53,736 nucleotides of DNA from Rhizobium sp. Q54 (GCA_945889445.1 CAMDBX010000019.1:1-53736), one strand, 5' to 3'; positions 1 to 10,253 are shown, numbered from the stretch's first letter. Notes: generated by a model from the sequence alone, not told the origin. Numbers and translations are program-made.

Positions 1-1046
1 TGCTGACCGGCCGCGAAAAGGGCAAGACACGCGACGACATCCTCGCGCGTGTTGCAGCGGGTGAAACCTCTCTCGTCGTTGGCACCCATGCGCTGTTCCA
101 GGAGCATGTGGTGTTTCACGACCTCGGCCTCGTCGTCATTGACGAGCAACACCGTTTCGGCGTTCACCAGCGCCTGGCGCTACAGGCCAAGGCAGGTGGC
201 GCCACCGACCTCCTCGTGATGACGGCAACGCCCATTCCGCGCACTCTGGCGCTCACCGTCTATGGCGACATGGACGTTTCCAAGCTTATGGAGAAGCCTG
301 CGGGGCGCCTGCCAATCGACACTCGCGTCATTCCGCTGGCGCGCATGGACGAGGTGATCGAGGGTCTCGAACGCAGTATGGCTCATGGCAACCGTGCCTA
401 TTGGGTCTGCCCTCTGGTGGAGGAGAGCGAACAGGTGGACCTTGCCGCCGCAACGGAGCGCTTCCTGCAGCTCTCCTCCAGGTTCAAGGGCCAGGTTGGC
501 CTGGTACATGGCCGGATGAAGGGCCCGGACAAGGACCGGGTGATGCAGGAGTTCAAGGACGGCACACTGTCAGTGCTCGTCTCGACAACGGTCATCGAGG
601 TGGGCGTTGACGTGCCCGAGGCAACCGCCATCGTGATCGAGAATGCCGAACGCTTCGGGCTGGCGCAGCTGCACCAGTTGCGCGGGCGGGTGGGGCGCGG
701 CACCGGCAAGTCAACCTGCCTGCTGCTTTATCAGGAGCCGCTCGGAGAGACGGCCAAGGCGCGCCTGTCCATCATGCGCGAGACGGAGGACGGTTTCCGC
801 ATCGCCGAGGAAGACCTGCGACTGAGGGGAGCGGGCGAAATGCTGGGAACCCGGCAGTCGGGCCTGCCGCTGTTCCGCATGGCGGATATCTCCACCGATG
901 GCGACCTGCTGCAGGCGGCGCGCGATGACGCGCAACTGGTGCTCAACAAGGATGCCAAGCTCACCGGTGCGCGCGGCGAGGCGCTGCGCGTACTGCTCTA
1001 CCTGTTCGAGCGGGACGAGGCGATCAGGCTCCTGTCGGCAGGCTGA
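1..1046 (+). CDS. recG: ATP-dependent DNA helicase RecG, C-terminal part (5' truncated by window edge)
   Basis: The open frame enters from the left edge (first full codon at base 3) and runs to TGA at 1044-1046. It holds the second half of a RecG-type superfamily 2 helicase: the DEQH Walker B box (IDEQHRFG), the TATPIPRTLAL motif III, the VIEVGVDVP segment and the QLRGRVGRG motif VI. The C-terminal RecG wedge-helicase tail follows (LRLRGAGEMLGTRQSG). RecG remodels stalled replication forks and Holliday junctions. Mfd shares these helicase motifs, but the GEMLGTRQSG tail and the stop soon after it fit RecG. The last 23 bases overlap the convergent DUF502 gene. Confidence 0.93.
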   Translation, partial: LTGREKGKTRDDILARVAAGETSLVVGTHALFQEHVVFHDLGLVVIDEQHRFGVHQRLALQAKAGGATDLLVMTATPIPRTLALTVYGDMDVSKLMEKPAGRLPIDTRVIPLARMDEVIEGLERSMAHGNRAYWVCPLVEESEQVDLAAATERFLQLSSRFKGQVGLVHGRMKGPDKDRVMQEFKDGTLSVLVSTTVIEVGVDVPEATAIVIENAERFGLAQLHQLRGRVGRGTGKSTCLLLYQEPLGETAKARLSIMRETEDGFRIAEEDLRLRGAGEMLGTRQSGLPLFRMADISTDGDLLQAARDDAQLVLNKDAKLTGARGEALRVLLYLFERDEAIRLLSAG

Positions 1047-1761
1047 CCGCGCCGGCAATCTTTGCCTCCTGTTCCGGCGCAAGCGGCCGGTCGGGAAACA
1101 CGAGACCCATGGAGATGACAAGCTTCAACCCGTCCTCGACAGTCATGTCGATGATCTTCACGTCTGCAACATCGACGAAGAAAACATAGCCCGAGGTCGG
1201 GTTCGGGGTGGTCGACATGTAGACGGCAAACATCGGCCTTCCGGGCTCGAGACCAATCTGCCCGCCGTCAACCTCGCGCGACACGAACGCGATGGACCAC
1301 GTTCCCCGCCGCGGCCACTCGACCAGGCACACATTGCGAAATGAGGCGCCCTTTTGCGAAAACAGCGTCTCGAAGATCTGCTTCGACCCCTTGTAGATCG
1401 AGCGTACGACGGGCATCGAATTGAGGATCTTGTCCCAAATCGCGATCATGGTGCGGCCCGCGAGATTGGCCGCCATGAAACCGATAAGCGTGATGGCAAT
1501 GAGCGCGAAGATCAACCCGAAGCCCGGAACGCGGATGGGGAGGTAGGAATCCGGGTTATAGGCCGCCGGCAGGAACGGCTTCACCCAGGCGTCGAACATC
1601 GTGACGAACCAATAGGTGGCCCACACCGTAATGGCGATGGGAGCTGTGATGACGAGACCGGTGAAAAAATAGGCGCGCAGCTTTCCGAAAACCGAGCTGT
1701 GCGCCTTGATTTCGACGTCAACCGCCTTCACTTGAGAACTTGGATCAACTGGATCTGGCAT
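1024..1761 (-). CDS. DUF502 family inner-membrane protein
   Basis: About 245 residues. Two hydrophobic segments lie in the N-terminal half (around FFTGLVITAPIAITVWATYW and LIFALIAITLIGFMAANLAG). A soluble domain follows with the family-typical stretches NSMPVVRSIYKG and TTPNPTSGYVFFV. The biochemical role of DUF502 is unknown. The frame could begin at 1761, 1779 or 1815, and none has a clear ribosome-binding site. I chose 1761 because it is the most internal start and leaves room for a promoter before the divergent gene at 1816. It overlaps the recG end tail to tail, and a DUF502 gene beside recG is common in alphaproteobacteria. Confidence 0.82.
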   Translation of the reverse strand: MPDPVDPSSQVKAVDVEIKAHSSVFGKLRAYFFTGLVITAPIAITVWATYWFVTMFDAWVKPFLPAAYNPDSYLPIRVPGFGLIFALIAITLIGFMAANLAGRTMIAIWDKILNSMPVVRSIYKGSKQIFETLFSQKGASFRNVCLVEWPRRGTWSIAFVSREVDGGQIGLEPGRPMFAVYMSTTPNPTSGYVFFVDVADVKIIDMTVEDGLKLVISMGLVFPDRPLAPEQEAKIAGAVSLPTGA

Positions 1762-1815
1762 GGGACTGACAATTGACATGAATCGGGCCGCAATCACAAG
1801 CCCGGCCGGTGCCAC

Positions 1816-2196
1816 ATGGTGAAGGCGCTCCGCCGCCCGATCCTGCTTGCAACGGGCTGGCTGAGCGTGGCTCTGGGTATCGTGGGCATCATCCTGCCCC
1901 TGCTGCCCACGACACCGTTTCTCCTGGTCGCCGTCTGGGCCTTCTCGCGCTCATCGCCCGAACTGGCCGAGAAGATCCGTTCCCATCGCCTCGCCGGCCA
2001 CTATGTTCGAGACTGGGAGGACGCCGGCGTCATCCCAACTGGGGCCAAACTCCTCGCTGTCGTCATGATGACGGCGACGTTCGGTTACTTGCATTTCGGG
2101 GTCGGTGCGCCGGCCTGGGTCCAGATCACCGCGGGGCTAACGATGGCCGGCGCCGCCGGTTTCGTGCTGTCGCGACCCGGCCGCCGAACTAGCTAG
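1816..2196 (+). CDS. DUF454 (YbaN-like) small membrane protein
   Basis: 126 residues. The N-terminal stretch matches the YbaN/DUF454 family pattern: GWLSVALGIVGIILPLLPTT, then PFLLVAVWAFSRSSPE, then an HRLAGHYVRDWED-like segment. Three to four transmembrane helices are visible, near residues 10-45 and 77-120. Function is unknown for the family. It is divergent from the DUF502 gene. The two candidate ATGs are adjacent if the longest DUF502 start is used, which is one reason the shorter one is preferred. Confidence 0.8.
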   Translation: MVKALRRPILLATGWLSVALGIVGIILPLLPTTPFLLVAVWAFSRSSPELAEKIRSHRLAGHYVRDWEDAGVIPTGAKLLAVVMMTATFGYLHFGVGAPAWVQITAGLTMAGAAGFVLSRPGRRTS

Positions 2197-2303
2197 CACG
2201 TCCGCCCCCCCCCGTTAACCTTAGCTAACGACGCCACGGCCGCAACGCTAGGCCCGAGCGCCCCGATCCTGTAAACTCAGCATCTGGACAGGATGGAGAC
2301 ACC

Positions 2304-2870
2304 ATGATGAAAGCAATCCTTGCAGCGGCACTGGTTCTGGGCACGGCTTCCCTCCCATCCTCCGCGGCGACTGTCCGCGATTGGCGCTGGCTGAACGGCA
2401 CGACATGGTATGTGCCCACGAACGGTCTGCCTGCCTACATCTATGCGCCTGAGCAAAACCAGTTGATCCCGGTTCAGGACCAGACCGTCTACACCATCAC
2501 CGGCTACCGCAACGGCTACTTCTGGGGCCGCACCGCGTCAAAGCTTGGCGACAACGCAATCACCTGCATGTCCCTCGTTGGCTCCGTCACCCCTGAGGGC
2601 AAGATCTATCTGACCTTCACGAGCTACCCCTATGTTGATGGATCTTCCGAGACGACGATCGGAGTGGGCAACATGGTGGTGAAGGGGAGGCAGTGGACCA
2701 TGGCCAACCAGATGTCCACCGGCTCGACCTCCGCACAGGTGGGTCACTGGGCCTACATGGTGCAGACCCGGCCAAACCAGGCATCATGGCAGTCTCTGCC
2801 GGGCGTCAACATGTCCGTTCCGGACTTCATGGAACCATGCATGAATTCGGCACCGAACACGCCGGGTTGA
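2304..2870 (+). CDS. secreted protein of unknown function
   Basis: 188 residues. The signal peptide is clear: MMKAILAAALVLGTASLPSSAA, cleavage probably after SAA near residue 22. The mature part is rich in Tyr, Trp, Thr and Gly (WLNGTTWYVPTNGLPAYIYA, TITGYRNGYFWG), which suggests a periplasmic beta-rich fold. Two cysteines are near residues 93 and 179. I recognise no family. GGATGGAGACACC before the ATG contains GGAG at good spacing. It stands alone, with short non-coding DNA on both sides. Confidence 0.7.
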   Translation: MMKAILAAALVLGTASLPSSAATVRDWRWLNGTTWYVPTNGLPAYIYAPEQNQLIPVQDQTVYTITGYRNGYFWGRTASKLGDNAITCMSLVGSVTPEGKIYLTFTSYPYVDGSSETTIGVGNMVVKGRQWTMANQMSTGSTSAQVGHWAYMVQTRPNQASWQSLPGVNMSVPDFMEPCMNSAPNTPG

Positions 2871-3021
2871 ACTCCGCCCACAAGCCAGCAAGGCAAATCG
2901 ATATTTGCCTGAGACGGCGATGTGAAGCGGACGGCCTCGGCCGACCGAGCGGTACAATGCCTTCGACGTTGTCATCGAGGAACAGGTCGAAAGGGCGCGC
3001 TAACCAGAGCGACGCGCGAGA

Positions 3022-3906
3022 CTAATCTCCCGCCGACTTGACCTTGCCTACGGGGTAGCGATCTTCCCACACCTTGGCGCGAGCCTCCGCCTCGATGCGT
3101 TCGTCGGCGCCGACACTCGCCTCGATCTGCTCGGCGCGGGCGAAGATCTCGGGATTTTCCTCAGGCTGCGCGGACTCGCGGGCGAGGATGTACCACATCA
3201 CGGCGCGGGTACGGTCGGCATTCACGATCTGGCCAGACCAATAAAGGTCGCCAAGATAAGCCTCGGCCGGGGCGTATCGTTTGCGGGCGGCAGCCATGAG
3301 CCATTTCAGGCCCTGCTGCGGATTCTTCTTCACGCCCTCTCCCTTGATGCTCATGACGCCCAGGGCATATTGCGCGGCGGGATGACCATAGGCTGTGGCG
3401 ATCTTGAGGTAGCTCTGCGCGGCGGCCTTGGGGTCCGGCTGCAGGCCAGCATTGACGGCGCCGCGGCGCTGGTAGTCGGCCAGCCTGACCATGGCATCGA
3501 CTGTGATCCTGACGCGGTTTGGATCACTTTCCTCAGGATCATAGTGCTCTGCCACGCGCGAGTAGTAGCTGTGGGCCATCGCATCGTTGCGGGGCACTCC
3601 AACGCCCTCGCTGTACATGTGGCCCAGATACCAGTCAGCCACGATGTTGCCGTCGTCGGAGGCGCGGCGGAACAGCTTCAAGGCACGCGGATACTCGCCG
3701 CTCTTGTAGGCGCGCTTGGCCTTCTTGAGGTCGTCGGTCCAGAACGGAATGGAAAACTCGGGAAGATGAATGTCGGGCGCAGCCGGAAGGTATGAGTAGA
3801 ACTCGGCCAGCGGCCCCTGCTCGTCATCGTCGGCGGCGGCGGACGGAACCAGCATCATCATCAGTGCGCAGGCGGCAAGAACGACGTGCCGGATGCCCCA
3901 CGGCAT
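3022..3906 (-). CDS. secreted Sel1-like TPR repeat protein
   Basis: 294 residues from the ATG at 3906. That start is preferred over 3942 because GGGGAG lies about 7 bases upstream and a signal peptide follows at once (MPWGIRHVVLAACALMMMLVPSAAA). The body contains Sel1-type repeats: A..LF..A...G...A...LG.MY..G.G.P.N, then AAQYALGVMSIKGEGVKKNPQQGLKWLMAAA, then a third copy around AYLGDLYWSG. Sel1 repeats are protein-interaction modules, often in envelope or signalling proteins. The partner cannot be told from sequence. It is monocistronic, with 369 bases of non-coding DNA on its promoter side. Confidence 0.82.
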   Translation of the reverse strand: MPWGIRHVVLAACALMMMLVPSAAADDDEQGPLAEFYSYLPAAPDIHLPEFSIPFWTDDLKKAKRAYKSGEYPRALKLFRRASDDGNIVADWYLGHMYSEGVGVPRNDAMAHSYYSRVAEHYDPEESDPNRVRITVDAMVRLADYQRRGAVNAGLQPDPKAAAQSYLKIATAYGHPAAQYALGVMSIKGEGVKKNPQQGLKWLMAAARKRYAPAEAYLGDLYWSGQIVNADRTRAVMWYILARESAQPEENPEIFARAEQIEASVGADERIEAEARAKVWEDRYPVGKVKSAGD

Positions 3907-4275
3907 CCGCCACTCCCCGCTCAGAGCCACCAAGGTCATCACGATTCTTCAGGCCTCCCCGGCATGCTTCGCCGGACCGAAGCTCAGGCTGTGAAATGGA
4001 AGACCCATGATGTTGACGCCACTCTTTCAATCGTTGCGCAGAGCACACATAAGGGAAAGCAGGACGCGCTGAACACACCCGCACGGTTTTGGCCCCGTGC
4101 GATGGTCCGGCTTGCTCCTGCCCTGAGCCCCTCTCTGCTGCACAATGGAATCTCTTCCCCCGCACAATGTGTACGCTAGGCGGCAATTTGGGCGGATAAA
4201 AGGTTGAGATTCTGGCGGAAATGGACACAAGGCACAAATCGATACGCTGTTGCATCCGGGCAACAGCGGATACCG
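3907..4275. other. intergenic region, 369 bases, no gene seen
   Basis: The stretch lies between the start of the Sel1 protein and the end of the Fe-S flavoprotein, both on the minus strand. It must hold the Sel1 promoter, though no convincing -35/-10 pair stands out. At its right end is a hairpin described separately. Open frames crossing it lack ribosome-binding sites and resemble nothing known. Confidence 0.5.
4245..4268 (-). terminator. hairpin just after the flavoprotein stop
   Basis: Perfect 9-base arms (CGCTGTTGC at 4245-4253 and GCAACAGCG at 4260-4268) around a 6-base loop begin 8 bases beyond the stop codon of the minus-strand flavoprotein gene. No T-tract follows, so it may be a weak terminator or an mRNA 3'-end stabiliser. 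Confidence 0.45.
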
Positions 4276-6222
4276 CTAAACCGCCAGTCCCGCCAGCATC
4301 CCCTCATAGACCGCCTCTTCTGCGGTACGCGGGCTCAGCGCGTCGCCCGCCAATTCATAGGGGATGGCGAGTTCCTCCAGTACCGCGACCAACCCATCTT
4401 CCTGCAGGTTGGGGGTATTGAGGACGATGGTGTCGACGTCCTCCATCACCACCGCCTCGCGCGAGGGGGTGTGGATGAAATAGGCCGTCCGCCCGTCGCC
4501 GCCATAAAGCCTCAGCCAGGGGTGCACCTCGACGCCCAGACGGTGGAGCCGTGCCACCTGCTCAAACCGGACATAGGTCTGGATCGAGGCAGATGCGCAA
4601 TGATGGTTGACCGCAAGCCGGACGCTGGCGCCCTCAGCGGCCAGCTTCTCGGCAATGCCGGAGCCGCCCCAGTCACCCATCCAGTCATAGACCACCACCT
4701 TCTGACCGGTGGTGGCGCGGCCCGCGAGAATGTCAGCGACGTGGACCATTTGGGCGACCTCGCCCTCGAAGGGTGGGGCATGGGGCTTCGAGCCCGCGGC
4801 AAGGATCACCACGTCCGGCTTCTCGGCGAGCAGTAGCTGCCGCGTCACTTCACTCCTGCGGTGGATGGTGGCACCGTGGCGCTCCGCCTCGGCGGTCAGA
4901 TTGGTGATGATGCCGCCGAATTCGGAGCGCTTGGGCAACAGCTGGGCCAACCGGGCCTGGCCGCCCGTCTGGGTCTCCCGCTCGTGAAGGTGGACCTCGT
5001 GGCCGCGCTCTGCCGCCACAGCGGCCGCCTTGAGGCCGGCAGGCCCGCCGCCCACCACGATCACCTTCTTGCGCAAGGTTGCGCGAGGCTTCTCGGCATA
5101 GTCAAGTTCGCGCCCGGTTTCCGGGTACTGGATGCAGGATATCGGCAGCCCGAGCTGGAAGTGGCCTATGCAGGCCTGGTTGCAGCCGATGCAGGCGCGA
5201 ATGTCATCCGTCCTCCCTGCCTTGGCCTTGTTGGCCATTTCGGGGTCGGCGATCATGGCGCGGGTCATGCCGCACATGTCGGCGGAGCCAGAGGCCAGCA
5301 CCTGCTCGGCAATCTGCGGCTGGTTGATGCGGCCAGCGACGAACACGGCCTTGCCAGTGACCTGCTTTACCTTTTGCGCGAAGGGAGCAACGTAAGCTGT
5401 TGAATTTGCCATGGAAGGTACAATGTGGGTTGCACCGGAGGCTGTCGCCGATGTGCCGGCGATGACGTTCAGGTAGTCCAGTTCAGGCACCAGGGCACGG
5501 GCGATGGTAACCGAATCCTCTTCCACCATGCCGTCCTCGTCGTGCTCGTCGCCGGACATGCGCATGCCGACGATGAACTCTGCGGGAACCTGGGCGCGAA
5601 TGGCCGCAACCGCCTCGCGGGTGAAGCGCATCCGGTTGTCGAAGGAGCCGCCGTACTTGTCCTCGCGCCGGTTGACCTTCGGGTTCATGAACTGCGCCGG
5701 CAGGTAGCCATGGCTCGCCACGATCTCCACACCGTCGGCGCCGGCCTCCGCCATGCGGCGCGCGGCCTGCGCAAAGCCATCGACGATTTCGCCGATCATC
5801 GATTGCGACATCTCGCGCGGGATGACCTTGAACCGCTCGGAAGGCGTCTGTGAGGGCGCGAAAGCCGGTTGCACCACGCCATTGGGCCTTCCCAGCAGCT
5901 CGCGGCCAGGATGGAACAACTGCACGAAGACCTTTGTTCCCTCTTGGTGGATAGCATCGACCAACCGGGTGAACGGCTTGATGCAGTCATCCGAGGTGCC
6001 CATCAGAAGCGCCTCGGTGTAGCGCGAGGTTTCATGAACCCCAACCACTTGAATGACGATCAAGCCTGCTCCGCCCTTTGCCCGGGCGCGCTGGTAGGCA
6101 ATGAGCGCATCGGACGGCAGGCCGCCCTCCGGCAGGTAGGTGTCATGACCCGTCGAAAAGATTCGATTGCGGATCTCGGTGGACTTCAGGGTGAAGGGCG
6201 AAAAGAGGTGAGGAAACTGCAT
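4276..6222 (-). CDS. Fe-S flavoprotein, NADH:flavin oxidoreductase / 2,4-dienoyl-CoA reductase family
   Basis: 648 residues, the full length of the two-part family that includes 2,4-dienoyl-CoA reductase, trimethylamine dehydrogenase and N-methylproline demethylase. Residues 1-340 form an FMN-binding TIM barrel (VQLFHPGRE near 100, VEIVASHGYLPAQFMNP near 166-181, KYGGSFDNRMRF near 189). A 4Fe-4S site follows with Cys344, Cys347, Cys351 and Cys363. Next is an FAD-binding Rossmann motif, VIVVGGGPAGLKAA, at 387-400, and a second nucleotide-binding half. It probably moves electrons between NAD(P)H and an organic substrate. The substrate cannot be deduced, so the FadH name is not assigned. It is the only gene of its unit, with a hairpin after the stop. 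Confidence 0.85.
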   Translation of the reverse strand: MQFPHLFSPFTLKSTEIRNRIFSTGHDTYLPEGGLPSDALIAYQRARAKGGAGLIVIQVVGVHETSRYTEALLMGTSDDCIKPFTRLVDAIHQEGTKVFVQLFHPGRELLGRPNGVVQPAFAPSQTPSERFKVIPREMSQSMIGEIVDGFAQAARRMAEAGADGVEIVASHGYLPAQFMNPKVNRREDKYGGSFDNRMRFTREAVAAIRAQVPAEFIVGMRMSGDEHDEDGMVEEDSVTIARALVPELDYLNVIAGTSATASGATHIVPSMANSTAYVAPFAQKVKQVTGKAVFVAGRINQPQIAEQVLASGSADMCGMTRAMIADPEMANKAKAGRTDDIRACIGCNQACIGHFQLGLPISCIQYPETGRELDYAEKPRATLRKKVIVVGGGPAGLKAAAVAAERGHEVHLHERETQTGGQARLAQLLPKRSEFGGIITNLTAEAERHGATIHRRSEVTRQLLLAEKPDVVILAAGSKPHAPPFEGEVAQMVHVADILAGRATTGQKVVVYDWMGDWGGSGIAEKLAAEGASVRLAVNHHCASASIQTYVRFEQVARLHRLGVEVHPWLRLYGGDGRTAYFIHTPSREAVVMEDVDTIVLNTPNLQEDGLVAVLEELAIPYELAGDALSPRTAEEAVYEGMLAGLAV

Positions 6223-6261
6223 GGGAGCATTCTAGACAGCAGCAGCGCCCAACGTCGACCC

Positions 6262-6546
6262 TTAGATGGAGCGTTCCTCGTATGCGATGAACCACTCGAC
6301 CATTTCCGTCCACATCGTCTCGACGAGCGCCGGATCAACGTTGTGGGCGCGGGCCAGAACCCGCACATGGTCGATGACCTGCCGCACCCGGGCGTCATCG
6401 CGCGCTGGCAAGCCATCGCGCTTCTTAACCGTAACCGCCTTCTCAACCCAGCGCTGGCGCTCGGCCAGCGTCTTGATCAGGCTCTCATCGATGCGGTCGA
6501 TCTCCTTGCGGATCTCGCTCATGGTCAGTTGCGGGGTCTTGTTCAT
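6262..6546 (-). CDS. chorismate mutase, AroQ (type II) family
   Basis: 94 residues, all helical, with the AroQ layout: IRKEIDRIDESLIKTLAERQRWVEKAV, then RDDARVRQVIDHV, then a C-terminal helix with ETMWTEMVEWFIAYE. The conserved basic and acidic positions of the chorismate-binding pocket (Arg13, the Lys in VTVKKRDG, the Arg in ARVRQ) appear present. The reaction is chorismate to prephenate, at the head of Phe/Tyr synthesis. The sequence is also like PchB-type isochorismate pyruvate lyases, which share this fold, but no siderophore genes are nearby. It ends 39 bases before the flavoprotein start and begins 31 bases after the comEC end on the same strand. Confidence 0.82.
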   Translation of the reverse strand: MNKTPQLTMSEIRKEIDRIDESLIKTLAERQRWVEKAVTVKKRDGLPARDDARVRQVIDHVRVLARAHNVDPALVETMWTEMVEWFIAYEERSI

Positions 6547-6577
6547 GGGCGCGTCTTGCTCCGAACCGGGCCGGCAG

Positions 6578-8731
6578 TCAATCGGTTGAGCGTCGGGGTT
6601 CGGGTTTCACCACCCAGGGCCTTTGCCCCTGCTCACCCCGTGCCGTTCTGATCTCTGGGCCGGCCCCGCCGAGATAGACTGCATGGGCACCCGAGCGCCA
6701 GAGATCGAAGCGGTCGATGCGCAGCGGCACGCCGCGGCAGGCGCCGCGAAGCGGAAAATCGGCGATCAGGATGTCGGCCCCGCGACAGTCGAACATGGAT
6801 TCCTCGAGGCCCACCAGGTAGACGACGCGGCGGCCCTTCACCTCAGCCGAGCAACGGCCCTCCACGCAGATCCATCCTGCGCGCTTGGCCGCGTCCCCGG
6901 GGCTCTCCTCCTCGCCATTGGCTTGCAGCCATTTCTCAACGGCAAAGCGGCCCCGACGCGGCTGGGCTGGCACGAGGTGGCCTGCCTCATCGCGCAGCGC
7001 CACGTTCTGACCGGTTGCTTCGATCAGCAGGTCGGCAAGCGGCGCCGGGCTGAGCATCAGCAACCCGCCAATGGCCATTACCGCGAATCCGCCCAGGCGA
7101 AGCGGCCCCGCCAGCAGGCACAGCAGCATGAGGCCAACCGCCATAGTGATCACGGCAGCCAACTGCGGCCGGGCAATCACCTCATCGGCTCCGGGCAGTG
7201 ATGCCACCCAGTTCGAGATGACGATGACCAGTTCCAGCCCCTTGCCCATCACCACAAGGGGCATTTGCTCCAGCCCGAAGGGCATCAGCAGTACCGACAC
7301 GATCGCAAACGGCATCACCATGCCGCCCACCACGGGAATGGCCAGCCCATTGGCCAGCACGCCATAGGGCGACACGCGGCCGAAGTGATAGGCAGCGGCA
7401 AGCGACGATGTGGTCCCCGCGATCAGCGAGGTCATGAGGCTTGCCGCGAAGGCGGCAAGGCCCCAGGCCAACAGCCGCCACGCCCAGTGGCGTTGCATGG
7501 CCTGTGCGGAGATGCCCCTGCTCACCCGGTAGCGCGCCCATGCCTCATAGAAGGCAACGAGGCCCAGAACGGCAAGGAAGGACATCTGGAAGCTCGCTTC
7601 GATGGCGGCTTGCGGGTCGAGCACAAGGATGACCACGGCTGCCAGCGCCAGGTTGCGCGCCGAGAGCGCCGGACGGTCGACGATGACCGCAAAAAACACG
7701 ATGGCGACCATGATGAAGGACCGAAGGGTGGCCACACCGCCCTCGGCGAGCAGCATGTAGAAGAGCGCCATGAGCAGCGCCGCCATGGCAGCCCATTTGC
7801 GGATCGGAAAACGCAAGGCCAGAGCCGGAACGAACGCCAATGCGGCGCGCACCGCCCAGAACACCCCGCCCGCGACAAGCCACATGTGAAGACCAGAAAT
7901 CGACAGAATGTGAAAGAGGCCGGACATCAGAAGACTCTTGTTGATCTCCGCCGGAATGGTGCTGCGCTCGCCGGTGATCAGCGCCTCTGCAAAGGAGGCA
8001 TAAGGCTCATTGAGCGCGGCGTGAATACGCGCACCCATGGCGCTCCGCAGAGCCGTGAGACGCGCCTCAAGAGGTGCCGCGCGCTGCGGCAGTTCCAGCA
8101 GCGTGATGGCCGCTGACGTGACCCGTCCGGTTCCGCCGACGCCGTCGAACCAGAGCTTGCGGCCATAGTCAAAGCCGCCGGGCGTCACGGGAGAGGGAAG
8201 CGGCGCAAGCCGCGCCTTGAGGGCAATGCGCGCGCCGGCAGGTGTCGCACCCGCCTTCTCCGGCAGCGACAGGCGCAGCAGCCTTGGCAGGCGCGCTGCG
8301 TCGACACCCTCGATCTGGTCGGGCGCAAGGATCATCACCAGTCGCGTGCGCGAACTGCGTTCGACGGAGACTGCCCGCCCCGTCACCAATACCTCTCCGG
8401 TCGTTGCCGACAGCAGTGGCGTGGCGGCCCGCCCGGCCTGGAATCCCGCGAGGGCAAATCCAAAGAGGACAATGCCCGCCAGCAACAGCGGGCCCGTAGA
8501 CCGACCGAGCCACACCAGCAGCGCGGCGAGCGCGGCGGCAGTGGCCAACAGCAGCGGTTGCGGCTCGGACGGCAACGCGAAGTAGAGCCCGATTCCGGCG
8601 GCAAGTGCCTGGGCACACCACAGAAATCTGCGGCCCTGCTGGTCTGCCAGGACGCGCCGCAGGGGCGCCGCAAGCCACGCCGTGCGGGTGGCGTCCTCCA
8701 CTCCCGCATCATCCAGCATGGTGACGGACAT
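6578..8731 (-). CDS. comEC: ComEC/Rec2 family DNA-uptake channel protein
   Basis: 717 residues from the ATG at 8731, chosen because AAGGGGAG lies just upstream. The open frame extends to 8788 but without such a site. An N-terminal hydrophobic and OB-like DUF4131 part (near 55-225) is followed by the competence domain. That domain carries the signature around [18 protein letters not shown] and [16 protein letters not shown] near residues 265-305, then many transmembrane helices. The C-terminus is a short soluble tail ([20 protein letters not shown]) and lacks a full metallo-beta-lactamase domain, as is usual in this group. ComEC carries single-stranded DNA across the inner membrane, though no other competence genes are in view. 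It is divergent from gltX. Confidence 0.9.
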   Translation of the reverse strand: MSVTMLDDAGVEDATRTAWLAAPLRRVLADQQGRRFLWCAQALAAGIGLYFALPSEPQPLLLATAAALAALLVWLGRSTGPLLLAGIVLFGFALAGFQAGRAATPLLSATTGEVLVTGRAVSVERSSRTRLVMILAPDQIEGVDAARLPRLLRLSLPEKAGATPAGARIALKARLAPLPSPVTPGGFDYGRKLWFDGVGGTGRVTSAAITLLELPQRAAPLEARLTALRSAMGARIHAALNEPYASFAEALITGERSTIPAEINKSLLMSGLFHILSISGLHMWLVAGGVFWAVRAALAFVPALALRFPIRKWAAMAALLMALFYMLLAEGGVATLRSFIMVAIVFFAVIVDRPALSARNLALAAVVILVLDPQAAIEASFQMSFLAVLGLVAFYEAWARYRVSRGISAQAMQRHWAWRLLAWGLAAFAASLMTSLIAGTTSSLAAAYHFGRVSPYGVLANGLAIPVVGGMVMPFAIVSVLLMPFGLEQMPLVVMGKGLELVIVISNWVASLPGADEVIARPQLAAVITMAVGLMLLCLLAGPLRLGGFAVMAIGGLLMLSPAPLADLLIEATGQNVALRDEAGHLVPAQPRRGRFAVEKWLQANGEEESPGDAAKRAGWICVEGRCSAEVKGRRVVYLVGLEESMFDCRGADILIADFPLRGACRGVPLRIDRFDLWRSGAHAVYLGGAGPEIRTARGEQGQRPWVVKPEPRRSTD

Positions 8732-8828
8732 GGCACTCCCCTTACAGGCCGCGCGGTGGTGTGCTAAGCGGCGGCTCGCATTACGCAATCACCTTCCCTT
8801 ACGTCAGTCAATACGGAGAACGGCGCCC

Positions 8829-10253
8829 ATGTCATCGCCAGTCGTCACCCGCTTCGCCCCCTCGCCCACGGGCTACCTGCACATCGGCGGCGGTCGCACG
8901 GCGCTGTTCAATTGGGCCTATGCCCAGCACACCGGCGGAAAAATGCTTCTGCGGATTGAGGATACGGATCGCGAGCGCTCGACGGCGGAGGCCATCGACG
9001 CGATCATCGAGGGCCTGACCTGGCTGGGCCTCGACTGGGCAGGCGAGCCGGTTTCGCAGTTCGGGCGGGCCGACCGGCACCGGCAGGTGGCGGAGGAATT
9101 GCTGGCGCAGGGCAAGGCCTATCGCTGCTACTGCACTCCGCAAGACCTTGAGGAAATGCGGGCCAGGGCCGAAGCCGAGAAGCGGCCGATCCGCTATGAC
9201 GGGACCTGGCGCGACCGCGACCCCTCTGAGGCGCCGGCGGGTATGAAACCGGCCATCCGGTTCAAGGCCCCGCAGGAGGGAGAGACCGTTGTCGAGGATG
9301 CGGTTCAGGGCCGCGTTGTCATTCCGAACAAGGACTTGGACGACTTGATCATCCTGCGCTCGGATGGCAATCCGACCTACAATCTGTCGGTGGTGGTGGA
9401 CGATCACGACATGGGCGTCACCCACATCATCCGTGGCGTGGACCACCTGACAAACGCCGCCCGGCAGACGCAGATCTACATGGCGATGGGCTGGCGGGTG
9501 CCGCACATGAGCCATATACCGTTGATCCATGGGCCGGACGGTGCAAAGCTTTCCAAGCGGCATGGGGCTCTCGGCGTCGAGGCCTACCGCGCCATGGGCT
9601 ATCTCCCTGAAGCAATGAGGAATTATCTTGCTCGCCTGAGCTGGAGCCATGGCGACGAGGAGATCTTCTCGACCGAGCAGATGGTGGAGTGGTTCGACCT
9701 TGATGCCATAGGCAAGTCGGCGGCGCGGTTTGACTTTGCCAAGCTGGAGAACCTGAACGGTCATTACATACGCCACATGCCGGACGATAAGCTGTTGATG
9801 GCATTCGTTGATTTCCTTCCGCACGCCGAAGGCGGCAAGGCGATGAAGGCAAAGATCGACGAGGCGATGATGGCCAAGCTGCTGCGGGCCCTTCCGGGTC
9901 TGAAAGAGCGGGCCAAGACATTGATTGAATTGAAGAATGGCGCGCAGTTCCTGTTCGCGGAAAGGCCGCTGCCGATGGACGACAAGGCGCGGCAGATCAT
10001 CAAGGATGGTGGCGCGCCGGTGCTCGCAAGCGTGATCCCCGTGCTTGAGCAGATTGTGAACTGGCAGGCACATGATATTGAAACAGAAGTGAAACTTCAT
10101 GCCGAGGCACAGGGCCTGAAGCTTGGCAAGGTGGCGCAGCCGCTGCGTGCCGCGCTGACCGGCACCTCGACCTCGCCCGGCATCTTTGACGTGCTGGAAG
10201 TGCTGGGACGCGATGAATCACTGGCGCGGTTGCGAGACCAGGCGTCGTCCTGA
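8829..10253 (+). CDS. gltX: glutamyl-tRNA synthetase
   Basis: 474 residues. This class I aminoacyl-tRNA synthetase charges tRNA-Glu in the cytoplasm (tRNA-Gln as well if this is the non-discriminating form). The HIGH-type motif is [19 protein letters not shown] at the N-terminus and the KMSKS-type motif is KLSKRHGA near residue 240. The GIRHED-like piece reads [10 protein letters not shown]. The start at 8829 is set by GGAG about 9 bases upstream and by the conserved first residues [15 protein letters not shown]. The frame is open further upstream (to 8682), but that part overlaps comEC. The pair gltX-gltA on one strand is conserved in alphaproteobacteria. Confidence 0.97.
   Translation: MSSPVVTRFAPSPTGYLHIGGGRTALFNWAYAQHTGGKMLLRIEDTDRERSTAEAIDAIIEGLTWLGLDWAGEPVSQFGRADRHRQVAEELLAQGKAYRCYCTPQDLEEMRARAEAEKRPIRYDGTWRDRDPSEAPAGMKPAIRFKAPQEGETVVEDAVQGRVVIPNKDLDDLIILRSDGNPTYNLSVVVDDHDMGVTHIIRGVDHLTNAARQTQIYMAMGWRVPHMSHIPLIHGPDGAKLSKRHGALGVEAYRAMGYLPEAMRNYLARLSWSHGDEEIFSTEQMVEWFDLDAIGKSAARFDFAKLENLNGHYIRHMPDDKLLMAFVDFLPHAEGGKAMKAKIDEAMMAKLLRALPGLKERAKTLIELKNGAQFLFAERPLPMDDKARQIIKDGGAPVLASVIPVLEQIVNWQAHDIETEVKLHAEAQGLKLGKVAQPLRAALTGTSTSPGIFDVLEVLGRDESLARLRDQASS

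Noticed and set aside
4276-6222. Naming the Fe-S flavoprotein fadH
   Set aside because: The architecture fits, but the same architecture is shared by amine dehydrogenases and demethylases and there are no fatty-acid genes beside it.
6262-6546. Isochorismate pyruvate lyase (PchB) instead of chorismate mutase
   Set aside because: The same fold, but no salicylate or siderophore genes are nearby. Chorismate mutase is the simpler call.
8832-10100. 422-codon open frame antisense to gltX
   Set aside because: A GC-rich shadow frame with no family resemblance. gltX on the other strand is certain.
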